From Gammaproteobacteria bacterium (lineage in GTDB: Bacteria; Pseudomonadota; Gammaproteobacteria; DRLM01): a stretch of DNA of 13,598 nucleotides. The position numbers were made by a program, and so were the translations under genes. The DNA is taken from contig WFXX01000264.1 in the NCBI GenBank assembly GCA_015490395.1, forward strand, positions 1 through 13,598, written 5' to 3'. Below, in pieces: positions 7,074 to 12,748 of this stretch. Numbering within the stretch: the stretch's first letter is position 1; the number at the start of each line of letters is the position of its first letter. The notes under the pieces were generated by a model. The model was not told where the DNA came from. It was given only the letters and a program-made list of their open reading frames with translations, and did not search any database.

Positions 7074-7572
7074 GGCAGGCCGAGGGTGTAGAGGCTAGAG
7101 GAGGATCTCCGCCAGGATCAGGAGCACGATGTAGCACTCCACCCGCAAGCTGCGGCGGTGGTAGACCAGGTTCAGGAGGGGCTCCACGGCACAGCTGATG
7201 ACCTCCAGCTTGCGGCCCAGGGCACGGTGACGCTCCAGGCCGGGCTCGCGCAGGACCACCCCCTGGCTGATCACCCACGCCTCCTCCTGGGCCGGACGTG
7301 GAGCACGGTCTCCTCGCTCTCGGGGCGCTCGTGGGGGCGGTGCACCAGGGGCCGGAGGTGGCGCAGGAAGGCGACCTCCTCCGCCGGGCCCAGCCCGAAG
7401 AGGACTACCGCCCCATCGCGGAAGAGGACCGCATGGCCGGTCTCCCCGGCCCGCACCACCACCAGGGGCAGCCGGGAGGCGGGAGGGCTCGACGGCCTTC
7501 AGCTCCAGCCGCTCCCCCACCAGCAGGACACGGCCGGGGACGGCGGCGGGCCGGGCGGGCTGCGGCGCTCAC
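7067..7572 (-). pseudogene. Decayed RMD1/DUF155 family gene
   Basis: Three blocks on the minus strand together resemble an RMD1/DUF155 protein (normally about 260 aa), but they lie in different frames. Block 1 (about 7568-7487) reads RVLLVGERLELKAVEPSRL. Block 2 (about 7471-7290) reads VVVRAGETGHAVLFRDGAVV, continuing to SEETVLHVRP. Block 3 (7289-7098) holds LERHRALGRKLEVI and RRSLRVECYIVLLILAEILL. Blocks 1 and 2 are split by a 7-bp tandem duplication. About 100 family residues are missing between blocks 2 and 3, with a frame change. A stop at 7095-7097 precedes an out-of-frame SLYTL that matches the family's LTLYE end. The conserved W of RVEWYIV is C. A GTG with GGGAG near 7570-7572 is in yet another frame. 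It follows the FGE-like gene, probably an old operon. Confidence 0.8.
7473..7486. repeat. 7-bp tandem duplication that frameshifts the DUF155 remnant
   Basis: CGGGAGG occurs twice in direct succession (7473-7479 and 7480-7486). Read on the minus strand, removing one copy restores an uninterrupted EPSRLPLVVVRAGETGHAVLF across blocks 1 and 2 of the DUF155 remnant. This looks like a slippage duplication. Confidence 0.8.
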
Positions 7573-7591
7573 GCCCGGCTGTGCTCCCGTT

Positions 7592-8572
7592 TCACTCGGC
7601 AGGGCCCTCCGCGGGCCCGACGTCCCGGGCGCAGCGGAAGCCGGTGTCCCGGTAGGCCCGGTCCGGGGGGAGGTAGAAGCGGTAAGCGGCTCGGTAGAAG
7701 TGGGAGAGGGCATAGTGGCCGAAGCCGCTCCAGCCGCCGCCCCGCACCACCTTGTAGCGCTCGCCGAAATCGGCGCTGCGGTAGTCGCTGCCGGGATAGG
7801 GTCGGTACCAGTCCGCCACCCATTCCATGACGTTGCCGGCCATGTCCAGCACCCCGTAGGGGGAAGCTCCCTGAGGATAGGAGCCCACCGGGGCCAGGCC
7901 GAAGGGCCAGGGCCGACCCCGAGGGTCCACGCCGCTGGCGTTGAGTCGCGTCGGATCCCAGGTCCCGCCCCAGGGGAATTCCCTCCCGTCGGTGCCCCGG
8001 GCGGCCTTCTCCCACTCGGCCTCGGTGGGCAGGCGCTTGCCGGCCCAGCGGCAGTAGTCCCGGGCGTTGAACCAGGTGACCCCGGTCACCGGGAGCTCGT
8101 CCAGGCGGGCCTGCTCCCGGGCGATGAGGTCCAGCAGGGCCTCCTTGCCCAGGGTGCGGGTGTCGGCGTCCACCCGGAAGCGCTCGGCGGCCAGGCGGCG
8201 CAGGGTCTCCACGGAGGCATGCTCCAGGACCTCCCGGGTCAGCAGGTAGCCGTTGGCCTCCCAGGCGGGGGGGACCCAGTAGTTGGCCTCGCGCACGAAG
8301 CGCCGGTACTGGGCGTTGGTGACCTCGGTGCGGTCGATCCAGAAGGCGGGCAGTTCCACCCGACGGGCCGGATGCTCGTCCAGATACCAGGGCTTGCGGG
8401 AGCCGTACTCCCGGGCCCTGCCGGCGCGGTCCACCCGGTCCGAGCCCATGAGGAAGGGCCCGGCCGGCACCAGCACCATCTCCCCCGGCCCGGAGGCGGC
8501 CGGCGCAGGCGGGACCCAGGCCAGCCCCGCCGCCAGGGCCCACGCGACCCGCACGCCCCGCCGCCTGCGCAT
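7592..8572 (-). CDS. Exported FGE/SUMF1-fold protein without the catalytic cysteine pair
   Basis: The 326-aa protein has a signal peptide (basic MRRRRGVR, hydrophobic core to about 25, AxA-type end PAAS), so it should be periplasmic. The mature part is a formylglycine-generating-enzyme-sulfatase domain: MVLVPAGPFLMGS (32-44), DEHPARRVELPAFWIDRTEVTNAQYRRFV (65-93), GVTWFNARDYCRWAGKRLPTEAEWEKAARG (164-193), DMAGNVMEWVADWY (243-256), VVRGGGW (275-281) and GFRCARD (311-317). True FGEs carry a Cys pair in the segment after RGGSW; here SGFGHYALSHFYRAAYRFY has none, and the mature protein has only C174 and C314. A helical stretch of about 50 residues (112-160) is inserted before the central motif. 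Sulfatase activation is therefore unlikely; a binding or other iron/metal role is possible. GGAGGGAGG precedes the ATG. Confidence 0.88.
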   Translation of the reverse strand: MRRRRGVRVAWALAAGLAWVPPAPAASGPGEMVLVPAGPFLMGSDRVDRAGRAREYGSRKPWYLDEHPARRVELPAFWIDRTEVTNAQYRRFVREANYWVPPAWEANGYLLTREVLEHASVETLRRLAAERFRVDADTRTLGKEALLDLIAREQARLDELPVTGVTWFNARDYCRWAGKRLPTEAEWEKAARGTDGREFPWGGTWDPTRLNASGVDPRGRPWPFGLAPVGSYPQGASPYGVLDMAGNVMEWVADWYRPYPGSDYRSADFGERYKVVRGGGWSGFGHYALSHFYRAAYRFYLPPDRAYRDTGFRCARDVGPAEGPAE

Positions 8573-8603
8573 GGCTCCCTCCCTCCGGGATCCCCGGCCC
8601 GCG

Positions 8604-8613
8604 ATGCTATCAT
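8604..8613. promoter_or_regulatory. Overlapping divergent extended -10 elements
   Basis: In the 80-base gap between the divergent FGE-like and yjbQ genes, ATGCTATCAT can be read both ways. On the plus strand TGCTATCAT (8605-8613) is an extended -10 for yjbQ. On the minus strand TGATAGCAT (8604-8612) is an extended -10 for the FGE-like gene. Predicted leaders are about 30 bases in each direction. No strong -35 on either side. Confidence 0.45.
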
Positions 8614-8652
8614 GCCCTTCGCCCCAGGAAGCCCGCTTCGCCGCACCGCCCC

Positions 8653-9072
8653 ATGACCCGCATCCTGGAGCTGCGCACCGAGGGCCCCGGCCTGCACGAG
8701 ATCACCGCGCAGGTGGCGCAGGTGGTGGCCGAGGCAGCCCGCACGACAGGCCTGGCCGAGGGGCTGTGCACCGTCTTCGTGCGCCACACCTCCGCCAGCC
8801 TGGTGATCCAGGAGAACGCCGACCCCTCCGCCCGCCGGGACCTGGAGCGCTGGCTGGAGCGGCTGGTGCCCGAGGGCGACCCCCTCTACACGCACACCCT
8901 GGAGGGACCGGACGACATGCCCGCCCACATCAAAGCGGCCCTCACCGCCTGCTCCCTGGGCATCCCGGTGGTGGAAGGGCGGCTGGCCCTGGGCACCTGG
9001 CAGGGCGTCTACCTCTGGGAGCACCGCCGCCGGGGCGGGCGCCGGGAGGTGGTGGTCCACGTGGGCCCCTAG
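8653..9072 (+). CDS. yjbQ: YjbQ / UPF0047 family protein (secondary thiamine-phosphate synthase type)
   Basis: The 139-aa protein is a full-length UPF0047 member. Family signatures are in order: FVRHTSASLVIQENAD (42-57, with H45 and E54), YTHTLEGPDDMPAHIK (79-94, with H81 and the DDMPAH metal/ligand site), LTACSLGIPVVEGRLALGTWQGVYLWEHR (97-125) with the GTWQG loop. E. coli YjbQ has weak thiamine-phosphate synthase activity; the physiological role of the family is not settled. No Shine-Dalgarno site is evident directly before the ATG at 8653, and no in-frame upstream start exists in the short leader. Its TAG shares four bases (CTAG, 9069-9072) with the stop of the convergent endonuclease V gene. 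Confidence 0.92.
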   Translation: MTRILELRTEGPGLHEITAQVAQVVAEAARTTGLAEGLCTVFVRHTSASLVIQENADPSARRDLERWLERLVPEGDPLYTHTLEGPDDMPAHIKAALTACSLGIPVVEGRLALGTWQGVYLWEHRRRGGRREVVVHVGP

Positions 9073-9764
9073 GCCCCAGGACCAAGCCTCGGCGGCGGGC
9101 CGGAGGCCAGCCGGTGGGCCGCCCGGATGGGCTCGGGGAGCCGGTAGCGGGTCAGGCAGGCCAGGGTCCAGCGCACCGCCGTGGGCAGGCTCACCCGGTG
9201 GCCGATGGAGACGTAGAGCGGTCGCACCCCCTCCCGGGTGCGGACCACCGCGCCGATGATCTCCCCCCCGTCCCGCAGGGGCGTCCAGTCCCCCCGGCGG
9301 GGCCCGGGCTCCTCGTGGGTACCCACCAGGCGGGTCTTGGCCACCCCCACGGTGGGCCGATCCAGGAGCAGGCCCAGGTGGCAGGCCAGGCCGAAGCGGC
9401 GGGGATGAGCCAGGCCCTGACCGTCGCAAAGGATCAGGTCCGGATCGGGGCCTTCCAGGGCCTCCAGGGCCTGCAGCACCGCAGGGATCTCCCGAAAGGA
9501 GAGCAGGCCGGGCACGTAGGGAAAGGCGGTGGGGCAACGGGCCACGGCCCGGGCCACCGGCTCCAGGGTGGGCCAGGCCAGCACGGCCACCGCGGCCCGG
9601 GTCAAGCGTCCCCTCTCCTCGAAGCCCACGTCCACTCCGGCCACCCGGCGCACCCGCTCCAGACGGCCCTCGCGGATCACGTGGGGCGCCAGGCGCTCCT
9701 GGAGGACGCGGGCCTCGTGGGGAGAGAGCCCCCACGGATGCAGGGTGCGGGCCCTCAGCGGCAC
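9069..9764 (-). CDS. nfi: Endonuclease V (deoxyinosine 3'-endonuclease)
   Basis: Nicks DNA at the second phosphodiester bond 3' of deoxyinosine and other deaminated bases. The 231-aa protein aligns along its length with E. coli Nfi. It shows AGVDVGF (42-48, metal ligand D45), YVPGLLSFRE (83-92, with wedge Y83 and catalytic E92), LCDGQGLAHPRRFGLACHLG (112-131, with D114), PTVGVAK (137-143) and GHRVSL (188-193). The start is GTG at 9764. The good Shine-Dalgarno GAGGAGG (9778-9784) is unusually far, 13 bases, and the spacer holds a small hairpin. There is no alternative start between them. It is the last gene of the ankyrin-lipoprotein-nfi operon, 30 bases after the lipoprotein stop. Confidence 0.93.
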   Translation of the reverse strand: MPLRARTLHPWGLSPHEARVLQERLAPHVIREGRLERVRRVAGVDVGFEERGRLTRAAVAVLAWPTLEPVARAVARCPTAFPYVPGLLSFREIPAVLQALEALEGPDPDLILCDGQGLAHPRRFGLACHLGLLLDRPTVGVAKTRLVGTHEEPGPRRGDWTPLRDGGEIIGAVVRTREGVRPLYVSIGHRVSLPTAVRWTLACLTRYRLPEPIRAAHRLASGPPPRLGPGA

Positions 9765-9779
9765 GGCGCGCTTCGCGCC
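9765..9779 (-). promoter_or_regulatory. Hairpin between the nfi ribosome site and its GTG start
   Basis: GGCGCG (9765-9770) and CGCGCC (9774-9779) form a 6-bp stem with a 3-base loop on either strand. On the minus strand it falls between GAGGAGG and the GTG start, overlapping the last two bases of the ribosome-site stretch, so folding would change the effective spacing. Confidence 0.4.
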
Positions 9780-9794
9780 TCCTCGTGCGCCGCC

Positions 9795-10223
9795 TCAGCG
9801 CCCGAGCAGGGCCTCCACCCGGCGGATCTCCTCCAGCTCCCGCCGGCTGTAGAGCCCCTCGGTGCTGTGCAGGCTGCTGACGTCGGTGTGGGGCATGAAC
9901 AGCAGCTCCACCAAGTCCACGGCCTCCTGGCTCCCGGTGTCCCAGCCCCCCTGGGCCAGGCGGTGCAGGGTGGCCGCGTAGCTGTAGCCGGCGTCGGCGA
10001 AGACGGCCTCCACGAAGCGCTTGCGGTCCCGCGGCTCCAGGTGGAAAGGGCTCACCGGCAGCCCCTCCGAGAGCCGGTTCCAGCTCGCTGCCAGCCGCTC
10101 CAGGGCGGCCCGGTCGCCGATGGGCGCGGGCGGCTTGGGCGCCTCCCCGCAGGCCGCGAGCAGCAGCGCCGCCGCGCAGGCCCAGGCCAGGGCGCGCAGG
10201 CCGCTAGCGGCGGGCCCCGGCAT
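9795..10223 (-). CDS. Small lipoprotein of unknown function
   Basis: The 142-aa protein starts at ATG 10223 and carries a lipoprotein signal: hydrophobic ALAWACAAALLLAAC with lipobox LAAC and acylated C25, then GEAPKPP as a linker. Residue G26 gives no strong inner-membrane retention cue, so the outer membrane is likely. The mature part (35-142) is soluble and mostly helical, with SFNRL-like helix 42-52, FHLEPRDRKRFVEAVFADAGYSY, and a C-terminal SRRELEEIRRVEALLGR helix. I do not recognise the family. Its start overlaps the end of the ankyrin gene by 20 bases, which implies translational coupling, and endonuclease V follows. Longer in-frame extensions upstream run through the ankyrin gene in low-complexity sequence and were rejected. 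Confidence 0.8.
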   Translation of the reverse strand: MPGPAASGLRALAWACAAALLLAACGEAPKPPAPIGDRAALERLAASWNRLSEGLPVSPFHLEPRDRKRFVEAVFADAGYSYAATLHRLAQGGWDTGSQEAVDLVELLFMPHTDVSSLHSTEGLYSRRELEEIRRVEALLGR

Positions 10224-10779
10224 CGTCCAGCAGCTCCAGCATCTCCCGATCCTCCTCCCGGATGGCCAGCATCCGCGGCGTCCAGCCCTGTGCGGTCTGC
10301 GCCTCCAGGTCCGCCCCCCGCTCAATGAGCAGGCGAGCCAGCTCCCCGTGCCCCCGGACCACAGCCCAGTGCAGGGCCGTCCAGCCCTCATCGTTGGAGG
10401 CATTCACCTCTGCCCCCCGCTCGATGAGCAAGCGGGCCGTCGCCAGATGCCCCCGCATCGCGGCCCGCATCAAGGGGGTCCAGCCGTCGCGGTCGCGGGC
10501 ATCCACCGCCGCCCCCCGGTCCAGCAGGAGGCGGGCGATCTCCGTCTCGCCCAGGCGGGCCGCGTGCATCAGGGCGGTCCAGCCGTAGCGGTTGCGCTCG
10601 TCCACCGCCGCGCCCTGGTCCAAGAGGGCCGCCACCTGGGCCCGGTCCCCCCGGAGCACAGCCTTCATCAGGGGGGTGTTGCCGTCCCGGGCCGCCACCC
10701 CCAGGGCCACGAACAGGGCCACAGCCAGGACCAGGAGCAGGATCTGGAGGGTGCGAGCGGCTCGGGGCGAAAGGGGCAT
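10204..10779 (-). CDS. Membrane-anchored ankyrin-repeat protein
   Basis: A 191-aa protein with an N-terminal hydrophobic segment (about residues 11-30, rich in L, V and A after basic RAAR) that acts as a signal anchor or signal peptide. It is followed by five ankyrin units: about 31-64, 65-97, 98-130, 131-163 and a shortened 164-190. The repeat signature is regular: DGNTPLMKAV, YGWTALMHAA, DGWTPLMRAA, EGWTALHWAV, QGWTPRMLAI. Ankyrin units bind proteins; here they would face the periplasm if the hydrophobic segment is exported. ATG 10779 is preferred to an in-frame TTG at 10788; neither has a strong ribosome site. It heads an operon with a lipoprotein (20-base overlap) and nfi. Partner unknown; the lipoprotein is an obvious candidate. 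Confidence 0.9.
   Translation of the reverse strand: MPLSPRAARTLQILLLVLAVALFVALGVAARDGNTPLMKAVLRGDRAQVAALLDQGAAVDERNRYGWTALMHAARLGETEIARLLLDRGAAVDARDRDGWTPLMRAAMRGHLATARLLIERGAEVNASNDEGWTALHWAVVRGHGELARLLIERGADLEAQTAQGWTPRMLAIREEDREMLELLDDAGARR
10207..10689 (-). repeat. DNA-level ankyrin tandem repeat, 99-base period
   Basis: The coding region of the five ankyrin units repeats with a 33-codon (99-base) period, tightest from 10587 down to 10291, where each unit starts with a conserved GGNTGGAC-like GW(T) block. Units are diverged and this is not a recent amplification. Confidence 0.75.
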
Positions 10780-10819
10780 GCTGGGCAATGACGGCGCAGA
10801 GGGCCCGTGGCAAATACGT

Positions 10820-10826
10820 TATCATA
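10820..10826. promoter_or_regulatory. Putative symmetric -10 region between divergent genes
   Basis: TATCATA lies in an AT-rich patch (10811-10826) of the divergent gap. The plus strand gives TATCAT (10820-10825) for the zinc-ribbon gene. The minus strand gives TATGAT (10821-10826, five of six matches) for the ankyrin operon. No convincing -35 for either direction. Confidence 0.4.
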
Positions 10827-10840
10827 GGGGCTTCCTCCAA

Positions 10841-10857
10841 GGCGCCGTCACGGCGCC
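10841..10857 (+). promoter_or_regulatory. Hairpin in the leader of the zinc-ribbon membrane protein gene
   Basis: GGCGCCG (10841-10847) and CGGCGCC (10851-10857) form a perfect 7-bp stem with loop TCA, ending 29 bases before the ATG at 10887. No T-tract follows, so it is not a terminator. It could be a stability or binding element of the leader, or fortuitous in GC-rich DNA. Confidence 0.3.
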
Positions 10858-10886
10858 CCGCCGGCAGGAGCCAGGGAGGAGCCACC

Positions 10887-11186
10887 ATGCTCTTCAAATG
10901 CCCCCACTGTGGCGATGCCACTGTCCCCTTGCGAGACAAGATCAAGACCAGCCTCTGGGCCGCCGTGCACTGCGGCGGCTGCGGCGGCCGGATCGCGGCC
11001 TACCCCTGGATCCTGGCGGGGGTCTACTTCGCCCACGCCTGGAACGTGATGTGGTGGGTGGGCCTGTACCACTTCAACGGCAAGCCCGTCTACTTCGCCT
11101 ACATGGTCCTGCTCTGGGCACTCATCGAGGGCCTGAGCGTGCGCTTCGTGCCTCTGGCCCGCCTGCGGGCCCGCCATCCTTCCTGA
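10887..11186 (+). CDS. Small membrane protein with N-terminal zinc ribbon
   Basis: A 99-aa protein. The first 35 residues hold two cysteine knuckles, C5xxC8 (FKCPHCGD) and C29xxC32 (VHCGGCGG), the layout of a zinc ribbon. Two hydrophobic, aromatic-rich segments follow (about 40-60 and 68-88), consistent with two transmembrane helices, then a short basic tail. It is not recognised as a named family; such zinc-ribbon membrane proteins occur widely without known function. GGGAGGAG seven to nine bases before the ATG supports this start over upstream in-frame extensions. The downstream kinase starts 13 bases after its stop, so the two are probably cotranscribed. Confidence 0.82.
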   Translation: MLFKCPHCGDATVPLRDKIKTSLWAAVHCGGCGGRIAAYPWILAGVYFAHAWNVMWWVGLYHFNGKPVYFAYMVLLWALIEGLSVRFVPLARLRARHPS

Positions 11187-11199
11187 GGCGCTCCCCGCC

Positions 11200-12084
11200 G
11201 TGGCCGCCGTGCTTGCCGTCGGGGTGGCGGTGGCCGACCGCCTCCTGGTGCTGGAGCGCTATCCGGAGGAGGACGAGGAGCTGCGGGCCGAAGAGGCCTT
11301 GGCCCTGCCCGGGGGCAACGCGGTCAACCTGCTCACGGTGCTGGCCCGCCTGGGCCACCGTTGCCGGCTGCTGGCGGCCCTGGCGGAGGACGCCGAGGGC
11401 GAGCGCCTGACCGCGGCCCTGGAGGCCCGGGGGGTGGACACCGCCGGCTGCCCCCGCCTGGCGGGGAGCACGCCCGTCTCCTGCATCCTGCTCAGCCGGG
11501 CCACCGGCAGCCGCACCATCATTCACCACCGGGCGCTGCCCGAGCCGACCGCCCGGCACTTCGCGGCCCTGGACCTGGATGGGGTGGCCTGGATCCACTT
11601 CGAGGGCCGGCGGCCGGAAGCCACGGCGGCCATGATGAGCAGGGCCCGGGAGCGGGCCCCGGGGGCGCGCCTGTCCCTGGAGCTGGAGAAGGATCGGCCG
11701 GGCCTGGAGGCCCTGCTGCCCCTGGTGGACCTGGTGATCCTCTCCCGGGCCTATGCGACGGCCCGGGGCCTGGCCGGGCCCGAGGAAGCCCTGGCCTGGG
11801 CCCAGGAGCGCGCCCCCCGGACCCTGCTGGCCGTCCCCTGGGGCGAGGCCGGGGCCTGGGGGCTAGAGCCGGGCTGCTCCCGACCCTGCCATGTCCCGGC
11901 GGCCCCTCCGCCCCAGGTGGTGGACACCCGGGCGGCGGGGGATGCCTTCGCCGCCGGGCTCATCCATGCCCTGCTGGCAAGCCAGGCACTGCCCGAGGCC
12001 CTGGCCTACGCCAGCCGGCTGGCGGGCGCCAAGTGCGGCCGGCTGGGCCTGGACGACTTCCCCCTGCCCCCGTTGGCCCTCTGA
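11200..12084 (+). CDS. PfkB family carbohydrate kinase, ketohexokinase-like
   Basis: Predicted cytoplasmic ATP-dependent sugar kinase, 294 aa. Ribokinase-fold landmarks are the N-terminal AVGVAVADRLLVLERYP, the sugar-binding GGNAVNLLTVLARLG (38-52), a WIHFEGRRPEAT segment (131-141) resembling ketohexokinase, and the ATP/anion-hole motif DTRAAGDAF (242-250) with catalytic base D248. The first glycine of the usual GAGD is alanine (A245), which some PfkB-family kinases also show. The likely substrate class is ketoses such as fructose, but it cannot be fixed from sequence. The start is GTG at 11200 with TGAGGCG upstream; a second in-frame GTG at 11209 is possible. It sits between two tiny membrane-protein genes with 13- and 14-base gaps. 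Confidence 0.88.
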   Translation: MAAVLAVGVAVADRLLVLERYPEEDEELRAEEALALPGGNAVNLLTVLARLGHRCRLLAALAEDAEGERLTAALEARGVDTAGCPRLAGSTPVSCILLSRATGSRTIIHHRALPEPTARHFAALDLDGVAWIHFEGRRPEATAAMMSRARERAPGARLSLELEKDRPGLEALLPLVDLVILSRAYATARGLAGPEEALAWAQERAPRTLLAVPWGEAGAWGLEPGCSRPCHVPAAPPPQVVDTRAAGDAFAAGLIHALLASQALPEALAYASRLAGAKCGRLGLDDFPLPPLAL

Positions 12085-12098
12085 GAAGGAAGGCGCGC

Positions 12099-12245
12099 AT
12101 GGACCCGGGCACCCTCCTGGTGGCGGCGGAGGCGGTGGCCCTCCTGGCCCTGGCCGCGGCCCTGGCCGTGGTCTGGCGCCTGGTCCGCCGGGACCGCAGC
12201 CGCGGGACCTCCCGCGAGCGCGCCGATGCGGACCGGGAAGGCTAG
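12099..12245 (+). CDS. 48-aa single-pass membrane protein
   Basis: A short gene. The ATG at 12099 is preceded by AAGGAAGG with good spacing, and the product has one hydrophobic helix (about residues 5-27: TLLVAAEAVALLALAAALAVVW) followed by a strongly basic, then mixed-charge tail (RLVRRDRSRGTSRERADADREG). The positive residues after the helix predict an N-out, C-in orientation. No family recognised. It begins 14 bases after the kinase stop, so it is probably the last gene of that operon. Its TAG shares CTAG (12242-12245) with the stop of the convergent CopD-like gene. The ribosome site and spacing are the main support for a real gene. Confidence 0.65.
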   Translation: MDPGTLLVAAEAVALLALAAALAVVWRLVRRDRSRGTSRERADADREG

Positions 12246-12703
12246 CTGCCGAGGAGACGGCCGCCTCCGGCCACGGCCACCGTCACCGTCCCCAGGAGGA
12301 GGTTGATGCCCACCGCCCGTCGGATCCGGGCCAGGGCCCGCCCGCCGGCCGGCCAGTCCTCGGCGGCCACCGCCTCCCGGAGCCTCCGAAAGGGCCCGAA
12401 CCAGACATACAGGAACAGGGCGATCATCACCCAGCCCAGGGCCTGCATCAGGTGCACGTAGAGGGGGCTGGAGGCCAAGCCGTGGAAGCGGCCAAAGACC
12501 ATGTGGTAGCCGGTGATCGGCAGCAGGGGGGCGACCACCCACACCCAGACGAGGAAACGCCCGAGGACGGCCTCCCACAGACGCAAGCGGCGGGGCGGCT
12601 CCAGCTGGGCCGCGGCCACGGGCCGCAGGACCACGTAGGCGAAGAACATGCCGCCCACCCAGAGGCCGGCGGCGAGCAGGTGCAAAGCCAATGCTAGGGC
12701 CAT
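12242..12703 (-). CDS. CopD-like four-helix membrane protein
   Basis: A 153-aa inner-membrane protein with four predicted helices at about residues 4-27, 48-70, 82-102 and 128-147. Helix-associated histidines are visible at H8 (LHLLAAGLWVGGMFFAYVVLRP), H67 (ITGYHMVFG) and H84 (YVHLMQALGW), a pattern seen in CopD-domain and related cytochrome-like small proteins that bind haem or copper. The exact function is unknown; no copC or other copper genes are nearby. GGGAGGAGG directly upstream of the ATG is a strong ribosome site. It lies 45 bases after the hrpA stop on the same strand and may be cotranscribed with it. Family call moderately sure. Confidence 0.8.
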   Translation of the reverse strand: MALALALHLLAAGLWVGGMFFAYVVLRPVAAAQLEPPRRLRLWEAVLGRFLVWVWVVAPLLPITGYHMVFGRFHGLASSPLYVHLMQALGWVMIALFLYVWFGPFRRLREAVAAEDWPAGGRALARIRRAVGINLLLGTVTVAVAGGGRLLGS

Positions 12704-12748
12704 GCCTCCTCCCTTGCCCCTCGGGACGCCGCGTTGGGGAGCCTCAGT

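Noticed and set aside
7298..10328. Plus-strand open frames of 450-680 codons across the FGE-like, nfi and lipoprotein genes
   Set aside because: They run through several well-supported minus-strand genes and yjbQ in other frames and encode low-complexity sequence.
10207..10689. Possible CRISPR-like direct repeats
   Set aside because: The 99-base period and coding content are those of ankyrin units; there are no short identical repeats with unique spacers.
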